The position numbers and the translations under genes were made by a program. DNA of 64,000 nt, taken from NCBI GenBank assembly GCA_001972305.1, contig BDDD01001680.1, forward strand, positions 127,388 through 191,387. Reading direction: 5' to 3'. The first letter of the stretch is position 1. The number at the start of each line of letters is the position of its first letter. Shown in pieces: positions 1 to 11,419 of this stretch. The notes under the pieces are model-generated. The model made no database searches, was not told where the DNA came from, and saw only the letters and a program-made list of their open reading frames with translations. This DNA is from Cephalotus follicularis (taxonomy: Eukaryota; Streptophyta; Magnoliopsida; Oxalidales; Cephalotaceae).

Positions 1-1639
1 ACAAATTCAAACCATGATTCCATGGAACTTCAATCAAGTCAATTTATATTTTCATGTTTGCACAGGTTATAAACATCATTGAAAATTTAAGAAAATCAAA
101 GCATTAAAAGCATCAAAACACAAGAAACAATTAAAACCCTAACCATGCATGCATGTGCGCGTGTGCATATGTTCATGGGTTTGATCTACTTCAACTCATT
201 CAACATTCATATAAATCACCCACAATAATATAATAAATTAAAAAAATTATATGAATCATTATACCAGAAAATTAAAGGGAAAACATAGAACGAACAAAAA
301 AAACAAAAATCATAATTTTGAAGTGTTCATGCAAAAAGAATGGCATAACCCTTAAAAAGGTCTTTCTTGTAATAAGTTTTGCACCATAACATACATAAAA
401 ATAAGTTGAAACAAGTAAAAAACAAACTAAAAACAAAAAAAAACCACGTTAAATCTGATTATACATAAGAAATAAACATGAACGTGCACTAATTTTGTAA
501 ACAAATTTTTACGCAGCAAAAGATGTCAGAATTCGAAAATTTTGGACTCAATTGAAATATAAGACGATGACTTGAATTTAGACATCAGAATCGACAAAAA
601 CTGACACCAAAACTGGGAGATATTAAGCAAATATTCATGAAAAAAGTGCAAGAACATAAAATTTCTAGTTAGAAAACTTACATCCATTCAAGTTCATAGT
701 TTCTTGATTTAAGATTTATAGATCTTGCAAACCTGAATTTATACATAAACAAAAGAGGTTTAAAACTAATAATATAAAACAAATTTGATTTAAAGAAAAT
801 TAAACTCTAACTAAAACCCCTTTTATTTGAAACTTCTTTGATAATGCTAATTTCTTCCCACAAGAATTCTCTCCTTGCTGTAACCGAAATTTCTCTTCCC
901 TTTTTTTTTTCTCTATTTTTGTCATGATTTTTAGCTTGGTATTCTTGTGTGTCTTTTGTTGTTGGTGCTTCTCTTATTTATAGCCTCTTAGGAACCCTAG
1001 TTCTAGTAGGTTTTAGTAATAGAAACCCTTTTTGACTTCTTTTACTTAACCAACAAGAAATACACTTTCAATTAAGATTGCTCCATCCCTATAGGGCCAA
1101 CCATTAGGGTAGCGTAACTAGGAGACCTTTTTCCTTATTTTCTTGATATTATCACTTAGTTAAAAGCCTCATAATTATCATTTTATTATATTGAGCCAAA
1201 TTGAACCTCAATCCCAATTTCTTAAGCTAGGGGTGACAAGGGACAGGTTTTTTAAAGCCTTAATTAGATTTTAACCCATGTATTTCACGCTCAAATTTAT
1301 CAATAAAAATTCTTAAATAAAACTATTATCCTCCTTCTTTAATATTTCATAATTTTAGTATGAGTTTAATTAGAATTTTTGTTTAATTCAATTAAATTTC
1401 TTTTTGATTAATGATCACCCTAATTAAATTTGTTTGTGGTCAAGTTATAAGATCATTATCCATAGTAGAGACAATTTTACATTATTAAGCTTGAGAAAAC
1501 GCCTTAATTATTTAAATAACATAATGTGGTGTCTACTAAATTGACACTTAAGAATTTGTGTGGCCTAAAATTGTTATCTAACGGCCCAGTGAATGGATTG
1601 TCCTCTATTGATCACATTGGTAATTTGGTTGAAGGATAT
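1..1639. other. AT-rich flank, no recognised gene
   Basis: Strongly AT-rich sequence without a long open frame or a recognisable protein motif on either strand. The only structured spot is a TATA-like word on the minus strand near 975, listed separately. Confidence 0.5.
971..985 (-). promoter_or_regulatory. possible TATA box reading leftward
   Basis: On the minus strand this reads GGCTATAAATAAGAG, followed by an A/C-rich leader-like stretch, as in many plant promoters and LTR U3/R borders. No coding sequence follows inside the window, so it could belong to a gene or element to the left or be chance. Confidence 0.25.
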
Positions 1640-1791
1640 CTTTTTGGATAACATTTTATAAAAGGCTTTTCAAGGTGTTTGTGAGTCCATTGATCCATGC
1701 TCTAATGGGAAAAATAAATTTTTTCTTCTCTTCATTTATAATTATAGTCAAAAATTTTGGGTGTATTTTTTGAAAGAAAAATCGAAAGTGT
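1640..1791 (+). pseudogene. Ty1/copia integrase remnant, left half
   Basis: With frame changes, the + strand encodes words of the copia integrase core, such as a degraded FLLFIYNYSQ and WVYFLKEKSKVF at about 1715-1790. The same reading resumes at 15911 beyond the gypsy element, so this old copia fragment was the insertion target. It has several stops and no recognisable LTR. Its outer limit is approximate. Confidence 0.65.
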
Positions 1792-2353
1792 TGTTGATGC
1801 AAAAATCCTTCTTTTAACAGTGTCCTACGTGGAGCACTTTGATTTGTTTAGGGGAACTATTGAATATGTCCGAAAAATGTGTTTGGTGGTTGAGAATCCC
1901 TACACAAATAGAACACAAAGGTAGAAGGTCCAGGAGGTTGTTCTCTCGGGGACACTCTGATGCTCAAGTTAGTGGTTGCACAGAGAATATAAGGGTTCTT
2001 TAGAATGCTAAAATGGCTGACCTCATTAAAATTGTTGGTTTAAGTATTTATAAGCCTCGAATGTAACTGTAGAGCTTAGAAATCGAAGTTTACGGTTGAC
2101 CATAAGGAAAATGCTCAAGGAGCCTGGGCATTTCCCCTGATCTTCGTCGGATTTGGTGGTACTTTCCCTTTAGGACGTGGTGTAGTGTATGAATGCGTCT
2201 CTGGTTGTGGGCTGGCAACACCCAAGGATCACGGTATATTAATGTCTTTAAGTATATAACGCCCGACCACGTGTCTAAGCCCGGAATAGACATCTGTCGT
2301 CTCCTCATGGAGACACGTTGCGTTATTCTTTAAAGAGAAATTTCCCCACATCA
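1792..2353 (-). repeat. gypsy 3' LTR
   Basis: 562 bp, starting TGTTGATG and ending CCACATCA in the + reading. It matches 15366-15910 along its length with scattered substitutions and one small length difference near 2215. This is the 3' LTR because the element reads leftward. Confidence 0.93.
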
Positions 2354-2366
2354 TATGCCCCCCTAG
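2354..2366 (-). other. gypsy polypurine tract
   Basis: On the minus strand CTAGGGGGGCATA lies directly upstream of the 3' LTR, the expected place of the plus-strand primer. Confidence 0.7.
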
Positions 2367-2772
2367 TCCTTCTTCTCTGAGCTTAGTAAGGGAGAAGGAG
2401 CAGAGTTGAGAGTCACTACCCGGGCAGAGCTTCCTTACAGGGCTAAACCCAAACTAGCCAGGGAAGGGGACAAAAAAGGCTTGCATGGATCCGAGACGGG
2501 CTTGATCATTTACAGATGGGTCCAATTTTGCACACAGGTGGGCCCAACCTTACGGCCCAAACCAATTGTTGATAAGATGTGACGTGACAGATGTCATTTT
2601 GAGCCATACCTCTTCAATTCATTCTCATCATTGAGCTGTAACTTACAAATTTTAAACGCCTGACGCTTCGGTGCCCGCGCTTAAACCATTCGTTTACAGC
2701 CCCTGATTTGACAGGGGGATCTCCACCGTTGAAAGTCATTGGGATCTATGGTCCGAATTCGTTCCCAGGGTC

Positions 2773-2780
2773 TTTAAATA
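2773..2780 (+). promoter_or_regulatory. TATA-like box for the antisense ORF
   Basis: TTTAAATA followed by CTCCCCC lies about 200 bp upstream of the ATG at 2979. This spacing fits a separate promoter for the opposite-strand ORF. It is a sequence match only. Confidence 0.4.
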
Positions 2781-2978
2781 CTCCCCCTTATCTGTTGGGG
2801 ATCTCTTTATGCTATCGTGCTCTGTAAAACCCTAGAATTTTTTGAATCTCTTGTTCTTCCAACCTTCAACCTCAACCTCTTCCTTATCTTTCTCCGTCGC
2901 CTAGGATTCTTAGGTAATCTTTGACTTTTTCTTATTCTCTTGATCGGCAGTTCCTTTGTATCTTTTTCTTTAAAAATA

Positions 2979-5661
2979 TGCCAAGAACAAAGCAAACCAA
3001 AAGACTAGTTAGGACTTCTGAAATGGTAGCCCGAGCGTCAACGGGGGTCACCGTTGTTGAGCGCCCCCTCGATATGGAGGTGGAGATGGAGGCTTCTGCC
3101 ACCAAGAACCCCAACGTCGCGGCCACGGAGGCCGGGGTCTGACCCTTTAGGGCCCAATTTGAAGAATCTTTGTTGGGTCTAAATAGACTAGGGGATCTAG
3201 TTAGGGAATACTCTATCCCTGGCAGTTTGAACCTAGAAATCCCCTCAAACCCTGGGGCGGCCACAGAGAGCAAGCCGGGTTACTTCGTGGTGTTCCAAGA
3301 GGCCCTGGTGCACGGGCTGAGGCTTCCCCTTGCTCCTTTCGCTCTTACGATCCTCTGGCACTACCAGGTTCATCCCAGTATGCTCCATGCCCAATCCTGG
3401 GGATTCATTATTGGTTTCCTGGTTAGATGCCTCAAGGCTGGGGTGACAACTATTGTGGGGCTGTTTAAAGAATTCCATACCATAACTTCCTCCCCAAAAA
3501 AGCGTGGCTTCTACTTCAGTCCCGTGCGGGTCACCACAGATTACTAGCGGAGAACACCATGACGTTCAAGAGATGGAGGGAGAAATACTTCATGGTCTAG
3601 AACCTTCCCGGCTTCACGCCAAGCCCCTGGAGTGACTCTTTCGACACCGTGGCCCTTATCCAAAGGGTGTTTTTGACCAGGGAGGAAAGGGTCGACCTTG
3701 ATAAACTTCTGGCGCTTACCCCCGAGGAAGTGCTAGATGTGGTCTTTGAGGTCCGCCTGCAGGGTCATGGGCTCAGCATGCCCAAAGGCCACAGGGGTAG
3801 TCCAGGTCCGGCTGGGGAGATCCCCGTGGGGATTAGGAAGAAGAAGGGCCGGAAGGACCGACGTGAACTTGAATCTTCAAACAATGTCCAAGGAGAGAGT
3901 CGTAAAATGCTTCCCATTGTATTTTGGTTCTTTACTTTTGCTCTCTGTTTTTGACAAACTTCTAACCATTCTCTTGTAATTCTTTGCAGTAATGGCATCT
4001 CAGGACTCAACAATGGACCTCATGAGGGCTGGCCGTGACCACGCCTAGGCTGCAGATCCCGGGGAGATCGAGAGGGAGGCCCTTAAAAGGCAGAAAGCCC
4101 TAGACAAGTGTAGGGCCATGGCAGAGAGGAGGGCAGCTAGACGGGCCGTGACCCAGGTGAGACTTCATGAGTTACCCCGGGCCCTATCTGAGGAGGCCAG
4201 GGATGGGACCGATGAGGCTAGTACTGCCATTACAGGGAAGGCAGGAGAAAATGAGGCCATGGTGGCCAGAGCTTGGGAGGACGCAGAGGCCAGAGCTAGG
4301 GAGGCCGCTGAGGCCAGGGCTAAAGAGGCTGATGAGGCCTGGGCCATGGAGGCTGCGAAAACCAGGGAAGCTAAGGCTAGGGCTACGAAAGCCAAGACTG
4401 CTGAGGTCAGAGCCGCGGAGGTCAGGGCTGCTGAAGTCAAAGCGGTGGAGGTCGCAGAGACTAGGGCTTAGGTAGCACTAGGCAAGAGGCATGTTAAGGT
4501 TGATCTCGCTCACCCTTCAAAGCTGCCAAGGATGGAAGAGGGGGGGGGGAGTCCCAGACCGAAGCAAATGAGGAGATCTTTTATGATCCTGACCAACCTT
4601 ATCCTACCGAAGAGCTAGAGAAGGTAAGGGAGATTCTCAAGGAACTCGGTAGGTCAGGTGTTTGCTTGAAGACACTAGGGGTTGCCTTTGAGCTGGGCAA
4701 GATGGGCATATTCCCCCATGAGCTAGCAGTGAGGAAGAAATGGACCATCGACCAAACTTGGAATAACCTCTTCCAGTGTGGTTTCAGGGTTAGCATTCTT
4801 TGCCTTACTTTACCCTTTGCTGGTATGTTCTATTTCTTCTCTGAACCTTCTGTTTTTCTTTCAGCTTATGGTCAATGTCCACCTTCTAAGGGAGAAGGCC
4901 GAGGAGGACACCGGTTTGAATGAATAGATGGGGGCTGAGAACGCAGAGCTCAAAATCTCCCTGGATGCGACTAAGGCTCAACTAGAGGAAGTTCTTGGGG
5001 CCCAGGAGGTCATTTTCGCTGAGAAGAGGGATGCTCTTAAGGAAGCGAGCAGGGAGAGGGGGCTCAAAATTGCTACCATGCGTCAAAACGTCGAGCTCGA
5101 AGTCCAGGTGGCGGTTCTTGGTCAGAAACTAAAGGCATCCCAAGAGCTTGCGGAAGCTCAGGCCAAGGCCGCGGCGGAGAAGGCTGTCTGAGACTTCAAA
5201 ATGCCGCTGAGAGGGCTATCCTGGACTTCAAGACATCCTCGGAGTTCCGAGGTGAAATGGAACAAGCCATGGACAGGTACAGAGCCTCGGAGGATTTCGC
5301 CAGGGAGGTCTTCAAAAAGTCTTCGGCCCATTTCCGTCGAGGGTTCTATACCTAACAAAACATGGTCGAGCTTCTCCCGGAGCTCCCGTTGAGCTCCATC
5401 ATCAGTGGTCCTTCGGCGGCCGATTTTGACTTCCTTCCTGAGGGGGTTGATGAAGCTGAGGAAGAGGCTCTTCGGGCCTTTGACAAGGATCAGGATCCGG
5501 CTTGGGATCCTGAGTAGACGCCTGAGGGACGCGACATGGTTACATTCCTGGCACTACCGGGGAGCCTGAAGCCGAACCCTCGAATGTGGAACCCCTCTCT
5601 ACTATTCTTTCTAAGGATTCCTCTGTTGATGCCTTGGATCAAGATCCTCCGCCTTTGCCAA
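2979..5661 (+). pseudogene. Tat-type antisense ORF (Transposase_28-like), interrupted
   Basis: This ORF lies between integrase and 3' LTR but on the opposite strand to gag-pol. It starts with ATG at 2979. An in-frame TGA at 3140 is followed by a segment (3148-3547) rich in motifs such as LPLAPFALTILWHY and WGFIIGFLVRCL, which resemble the plant 'putative gypsy type transposon' family (Pfam Transposase_28). Further coding blocks follow at 3559-3850, 4118-4471 (Ala/Glu-rich, coiled-coil-like, with repeated AEARA/AEVRA words), about 4520-4790, 4928-5190 (second coiled coil) and about 5390-5660. Apparent introns end in pyrimidine-rich AG near 3988 and 4865. Frameshifts and stops make it a pseudogene. 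Its function in Tat elements is unknown. The last coding block is cut at 5661 by the nested copia and resumes at 8675. Confidence 0.72.
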
Positions 5662-6727
5662 TGAAGGTAAAGTATGGCAACCTTTAACTAATAACTTTGT
5701 ATGCGGAAAATACAAATTAAGCAATGAAACTAAACAAGCACACAACACGCAATCAAATAAACACAAGTAATAAAGAGAGAGAGTTAGAGAGTGTGCAAAC
5801 GAATTTATAGTGGTTCGGCAAATCCGTGCCTACGTCCACTTTCTCAAGAACCCCTTGAGTTTCCACTAGAAACCACTAGCAATCCTTGATTTTCGGCTTA
5901 CAGGTGCAAATCAAAGCAAACCACCTTACACTTGATTTGGGTTCCGGGTGCAAATCAAACAAACACCTTACAAGGGTTCACTCCCCTCAAATACAAAGAA
6001 TGATAAAAGTGAATTGTGTTGTGTTTACAATAACCTCTCAAAGGTTGGATATGAAAATGCTAGATTAGTTAGAAGCTTTGGATATTGATTTGAAAGATGT
6101 AGAATAGCTCTAGTGTTGCTTGGAAGTAATGTGTATTTGCTTGTTATCTCTTGATATGTCTCTTATGTAAAAATACCACATTCTTCCTTTTATAGAGATC
6201 TTCCAACGAATCTATTTTTAGGCATTCAGACCAAATCCAGTCGGCTGGATTTTCCTTGCAGTCGGCTGGGCAAATGTTGTGCATTTGTAATTATAGCCGT
6301 TGGAGAAGTGGAAGTCGGTTGGATGGACTGGGCAGTCGACTGATGCTCTGTTCCAGTCGGCTGTCTGAGCTTGAAATTCGATTTCCAAAGCTACTGGTTG
6401 AAATGTGCACCTCTTGGCAGTCGGCTGGAAGCCTTGGCAGTTGACTGGATTTCCATGGCAGTCGACTGGGGACTTGAGGCAGCCGGCTGGCTGGAGTGCA
6501 AATGCAGGTGCTGGGTTTGTTTGAAGGTCCAGTCGGCTGGTCATACTTGGGCAGTAGACTGGATTGCCTGTTTCTGCAATTTACAATCTTTGCAACACTT
6601 TCAACATTACAACCAAGTGAGTATATGATATCAAAACATGCATATAAGTGTTTCTTGATTGTTACTTGTTTGTTAATCATCGAAACATAATCTATAACAC
6701 AATTAAAGGGGTGGCAAATAGCCAACA
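5662..6727 (-). repeat. SIRE-like 3' LTR
   Basis: 1066 bp, beginning TGAAGG and ending GCCAACA in the + reading, so TGTTGGC...CCTTCA in element sense. Its last part repeats at 8549-8669. It contains the CAGTCGGCTG word array. Confidence 0.85.
6238..6563. repeat. array of CAGTCGGCTG-like words
   Basis: About eleven copies of CAGTCGGCTG or close variants (CAGTCGACTG, CAGCCGGCTG, CAGTTGACTG) occur at irregular spacing, near 6238, 6259, 6313, 6331, 6355, 6418, 6438, 6459, 6480, 6530 and 6552. The words are near-palindromic around TCGRC. All lie in the LTR. Confidence 0.8.
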
Positions 6728-7370
6728 ATCTCCCCCTTTTTGATGATTGACAAAACAAGCCTAATATTGCATGATTTTGACATTTAACTTACTGAAATTA
6801 ACTCATCTATCAATTATCAAGTCTTAGCATTTTGTCCAAGTAATTTGGCAACAATCTCCCCCTTTATATATGCATAGTCTTAAAAAAAATACCAATATCT
6901 ACCAATGCAATACCAATGTCTACCAATGCAATACCAAATTGCAATGCAATCTACCAATGTCCTTTACTAATGCAATACCAATAATCTCCCCCTTTTTGTC
7001 AAACAACAAAAAAGTTTAAGGAAACTCCCCCTTAATCATAAACTAAAAGTTTCTTCTTAAGCATAAAGCATTTTCCTCCTTTTATAAAGAATATGTCAAG
7101 GAATTGACACCAATTAAACCTTTTTGAAAAGGGATACCAACTTAAAACAAGAATAAGGGAATACCAATTGAAATGAAATCCATTTGAAAGTTAAAAAAAT
7201 CAATATCATAAAATGATATACCAATTGTTGGATGAAATGATACTAATAAAAAATTAAAAGAAGCAATCAACATTGTATCAATACCTCCCCCTCAACTAAA
7301 GCTTTCTCACCCATATTTGTGTACTTGAACATCTTGAAATTTTACTCCAAGTACACCTACAAAACAAGGT
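6728..7370 (-). other. 3' noncoding part of the SIRE-like element
   Basis: It starts with the polypurine tract complement (ATCTCCCCCTTTTT) next to the 3' LTR. It holds further CTCCCCCTT words near 6855, 6985 and 7025, and repeated CAATGCAATACCAAT words at about 6901-6990. No pol sequence is present, so the element jumps from gag to its 3' end. Confidence 0.6.
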
Positions 7371-8548
7371 TCAAGTTTTTGGTACCCATTTGAACTTGGG
7401 TCCTTGCAAGTTAGTCACAAGAGTTCCTTTCGGAACCCAAATCTTTCTAGTTTTACCATAGCAAAGATTATTTCTCAAAATGCAAGTAGTAGATATGTGT
7501 CCTATTTTACCACAATAATTGCAACAAATTTGAGGCTCTACTTTCTTAACAAAGAAATTGTTAAAGTATTTGATATTTTTCATTTGTTCATAGCCGAGAC
7601 CGGCTTTATCAAACACACATCTTTGTAAACCTAACAAATTATCCAACTTGTCACTACTATTAGAAAATTTAGAAAATGTCTTCCTCAAGGCATCAATTTC
7701 AATTTTTTGCCTTTCATTTTCTTCCATAAAATCATTTGACAATTTTGAAGAAACATTTAAAACATCAAACTCATTCATATAGAAGCTATTCTTATCATTT
7801 AGAGATTCAATTTCATTCAAGAGCTTGCTATTCTCACTCTTGAAATTATCAATTTCTTTAGACGTGGACATAGCATTTTTCTTTAATGTCTTATTTTTCA
7901 AACAAACATTTTCATATTCAATATATAATTTCTCATAGGCATTTTGTAATTCATCGAATATAAAATTTACCTCACTTTCGCTTTCATCTCCACTAGTATC
8001 TTCTTCCATAGCCATGAGAGCAAGGTTGACAACTTCTTCATCACTTTCTTCTTATTCGGAGCTAGAGGGATCGCAATCATCCCAAGTTGCTACCATTGCT
8101 TTCTTCTTCTTGGATTGCTTATTCTTCTTCTTGAAATGTTCCTTGTTGAATTTTTCTTTCTTTTTGAGATACGGGCACTCGTTCTTGAAATGACCCGGCT
8201 TTTTGCACTCAAAGCAAGTCGGTTCTTCCCTTTTGCTCGATTCTTCATCATGAGAGACTTTCTTTTTTAAGGCCTTTTTGCCTTTTTGACTCTTGAAGAA
8301 CTTCTTGAATTGTTTGGAGATAAGTACAATATCGTCATCCTCATCACTCTCACTTTCTTCCCTTAAGGCTTTTAAGGAAATTGTCTTCTTCTTCTTGACT
8401 TCCACATTCTCATGATTCTTCATTGTAGTCTCATGTGTCATCAAAGAGCCAAGGAGCTGCTCGAGAGGAAGAGTAGATAGGTCTTTAGCCTCCTCAATTG
8501 CCGTCACCTTTGGAGTCCAACTCTTCGGCAAGCACCTCAAAATTTTCC
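7371..8548 (-). pseudogene. gag of the SIRE-like copia element
   Basis: Minus-strand frame with one internal stop (TAA at 8052-8054). The upstream part keeps a UBN2-type Gag segment (LPKSWTPKVTAIEEAKDL), a Lys-rich stretch and a CCHC knuckle CFECKKPGHFKNEC. The downstream part has an acidic coiled-coil region, a second knuckle CNYCGKIGHISTTC and two WVPK words as in SIRE elements. The gag N-terminus is missing: at 8549 the frame runs straight into a truncated LTR. Confidence 0.8.
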
Positions 8549-8669
8549 TTACAACCAAGTGAGTATATGATATCAAAACATGCATATAAGTGTTTCTTGA
8601 TTGTTACTTATTTGTTAATCATCGAAACATAATCTATAACACAATTAAAGGGGTGGCAAATAGCCAACA
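8549..8669 (-). repeat. truncated 5' LTR of the SIRE-like element
   Basis: 121 bp nearly identical to 6607-6727 with one visible substitution (TTACTTATTT against TTACTTGTTT). The rest of the 5' LTR, the PBS and the gag start are deleted at the 8548/8549 junction. Confidence 0.85.
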
Positions 8670-8674
8670 GCCAA

Positions 8675-8745
8675 CACACCCCACTCCTGAAGATCCTCAT
8701 CCTCCTCCAGTCGTGCATGATATCGCTTTCAGGGACGAGAACTAG
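8675..8745 (+). pseudogene. C-terminal tail of the antisense ORF
   Basis: Reading across the copia insertion, the frame that ends ...PPLP at 5660 continues here as a Pro/His-rich tail and ends at TAG 8743-8745. A possible polyadenylation region with AATGAAAAT follows near 8810. Confidence 0.6.
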
Positions 8746-9711
8746 GATAGATTCTTATTTTGCCTTGTACATTTCTTTTCTCATGCAATGTAAACTTCAT
8801 ATTGATTAATGAAAATAGAGTGTTTTGGCACCTCTTCTTGTATACTCTAATTTTTGCTTTGAAATTTCATCAAGTACCCATGAAGTATTAATCCTTTTCA
8901 CCCCTGGGCTTTCCTTGCTTTCTTTGAGTTGTATGCTATGCTTGAGCTCTTCCCCGGCATCCATAATTCCCTTAGGATAATTGAATGCAAATAAGAGAGA
9001 CTGAACTTCAATTGAGCACCACTGTTCCCCTTGAGGACTTTAAGTTAGTCTAACTGGTAGACTTCGAATCGTTGCCTGGCAATTTTCAGGCTTAATTACC
9101 AAAGCTTTGCAGTCCCCTTAGAACACCTTATTTCAGAGGCGCTTAGGCAAAAGGACTTATTCTTTACGAGTTCTGATGTGTTTGTAGACAAAGTTCTAGG
9201 TCTGCTTGGGCAAGTTCCTATGGGATTGCCAAATAGGGTCTCCTCTGGCCCATTGTGTTCCAGGCCAAGTTGGCTAAGCTTGCAGTCCACGTAGGGACAC
9301 TTGTATTAAAGTGCTCAATTCAACGAACTTGATCGTTTCAAGTTCCCATTGATTCGTCTCTCAAGACATAATTTTAGGTCTGGTTGAATAATTTTCCATG
9401 GTGTTGTCGACCAAAGTTCGCTCCCTAGGGAGTATTATTGCTTTCTTGGAAGTCTTTTTAGAATTGTCCCCTTGGGGGTCTTTTTGATATACCCCCTGGG
9501 GGGTCTTTTTGATATGCCCCCTGGGGGGTCTTTGGTGCTCCCCTGGGGGAGGCTTTGTTGAGTTGAAAGGGTTGATCGACGGCTGTTCAGAGGTTTAAGG
9601 ACATGAACATTGGACCTCTAGTTCCTTGCAAACTTGGAACTATGATCTTGAACAAGCATTTTGAAAAAAATCAACTTTATTGATGTCTTGAATTTGTACA
9701 ACTTACAAACT
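8746..9711. other. gypsy spacer between antisense ORF and integrase ends
   Basis: The two opposed genes converge here. I see no coding motif. A short tandem repeat at about 9463-9545 contains GGGGGTCTTTTTGATA three to four times with unit near 28-30 bp. Confidence 0.55.
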
Positions 9712-10985
9712 TTATTGATAGTATTTCCTCCGATGCTCGGCATTCCAAACTCTGGCTATCTCCCTTCCCCCCAAAGTTTCAAATTTGAATGTTCCTATGA
9801 GGAGCACTCTCTTGATCTTGTACGGTCCTTCCCAGGTGGGGGCTAGCTTTCCTCTGGTACCGATTGGATCGGCAATAGCTGAGTTGCGTAGGACTAGATC
9901 TCCTTGCCTTAGTGGTCTGGGGCTTACCCTTTTGTTATAGTAACGACTTACCCTCTGTTGGTAGGCTGCCACTCTGATGGCGGCCTTATCTCTGAGCTCT
10001 TCTACTAAATCAAGGAGGCATATAAGTCCTTCTTCTTTGTTCTCTTCAGTAAAATGCGCAACCCTTGGTGATTGCACACCAATTTCCACCAGTATCATAG
10101 CTTCAGCTCCAAAACAAAGGCTGTATGGGGACTCACCAGTTGTGGTCCGATGAGTGGTTCTATATGCCCATAGTACACTTGGTAGCTCCTCTGTCCATCT
10201 TCCTTTGCTGTCTTCAAGGCGCTTTTTTAAGCCCGAGATGATTTCTCTGTTGATCACCTCGGCTTGACCGTTGCTCTGAGGGTAAGCTACTGCGGCAAGC
10301 CCGTGCTCTAGTCACGGAAGGCTTGGTAGTCAAATTGTTTTCCATTGTCTGAGACTATTGTCCTCAAGACTCCAAATCTACAGATAATGGATTTCCAAAT
10401 GAAACTCTCCGTGTTTGCTTCTGTGATTGTGGTCAGGGGTTCTGCTTCTACCCATTTGTTAAAATAATACATTGCTACAATGAGGAACTTTCTCTGGTCC
10501 GTCGCTACTGGAAGTGGTCTGACGAAGTCCATCCCCCACTGTGCAAAGGGCTAGGGGGCCGTGATAGATTTCAGAGGTTGAGAAGGTCTTCTGCTTATAT
10601 TTTCGTTCCTCTGGCACTTGTCACATTTTCTCACCAAGTCTATAGCATATTGATGCAAAGTTGGTCAATAGTAGCCCTGCCTTAATAGCTTGTGGGACAG
10701 TGTCCTGCCCTCTGTGTGGTTGCCACAAACTCCTTCATGAACTTCCCTTAGAGCATAATCAGCCTCTAAGGGAGTCAAGCATCTCAGCCAAGGAAAAGAG
10801 AATGACCTTTTGTAGAGGATGTCATCTCGGAACTGAAATCTGTTTGCCCTGTACACAAGTTTCCTTGCCTCCACGGGGTACTCGGGCAAAATCCCACTCC
10901 TCAGCCAGTTGATGAATGGGGTCATCCAATTTGGCTCCTGAGGTATGTCTATATCAATCACATCTACTTCAGAGATGGTGGGCCT
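9712..10985 (-). pseudogene. gypsy integrase
   Basis: From the N-terminus (right) to the C-terminus (left): HHCC zinc-binding region with EVHEGVCGNH and CDKC at about 10640-10750, first catalytic Asp in WGMDFVRPLP near 10530, second in VSDNGKQFD near 10335, then the E-helix region with RTTHRTTTGESPYSL near 10150. The C-terminal LAPTWEGPYKI is at about 9830. An in-frame stop near 10551 and frame change near 10300 break the frame. It shares the polyprotein with the upstream RNase H domains. Confidence 0.85.
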
Positions 10986-11039
10986 GTCCAGGTAGTCTAC
11001 TAGCACGGTTTGATTTTTATCCAGCTCCTCTGTCATGGC

Positions 11040-11410
11040 TAGTTTTGATAACTGGTCTGCTCGGGCGTTTTCTGCTCTGGGTACTTTCAAAATTCTTAGA
11101 ACTTCAAAGACTGACTTCAAACTCTGAAAATGGGATAAATACTTGGCCATTGAGTCTTCTCGAGCTTCATACTCTCCATTTACCAAGCTAACTACTAGCT
11201 GAGAATCACTGGAGGCCTCTATCTTTTGCACCTCCAAGTGCTTTGCAATTGTCACCCAGCTACTAGTGATTCCCACTCGGCTTCGTTATTTGTAGCTTTG
11301 AAACCAAACCTCAGATCATACTCCAACATCCAACCATCTGGACTTGTTAATATCAACCATGCTCCACTGCCAATGACGAAGGAGGAGCCATCTATGGACA
11401 ACTTCCACAT
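11040..11410 (-). pseudogene. second RNase H-like domain of the gypsy element
   Basis: After the first RNase H there is another RNase H-type block: SIDGSS near 11395, NNEAEWE near 11290, then a frame change, SDSQLVV near 11205, and an ENARADQLSKLA end near 11060. The Asp/Glu/Asp pattern is that of an archaeal/plant-type RNase H fused behind the retroviral one, a known mark of Tat elements. Confidence 0.72.
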
Positions 11411-11419
11411 GCCCCTCTC

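Larger units (their letters stand above)
5662..8669 (-). mobile_element. SIRE-like Ty1/copia element, gag only
   Basis: A 3.0-kb element on the minus strand with target duplication GCCAA at 5657-5661 and 8670-8674. The 3' LTR (5662-6727) is full length; the 5' LTR is cut to 121 bp. Only gag remains: PR, integrase and RT are absent. The 1.07-kb LTR, the AAAAAGGGGGAGAT polypurine tract and a gag with coiled coil, two CCHC knuckles and WVPK words resemble the SIRE/Maximus lineage. Mobility would need proteins from elsewhere, and the truncated 5' LTR suggests it is now dead. Confidence 0.85.

Noticed and set aside
2807..3273. Minus-strand frames opposite the start of the antisense ORF
   Set aside because: They lie in the gypsy strand downstream of integrase without any retroviral motif and mirror the + strand coding part.
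4165..4440. Minus-strand frame of 91 residues rich in Ala/Ser/Leu
   Set aside because: It is the mirror of the Ala/Glu coiled-coil coding repeat of the antisense ORF.
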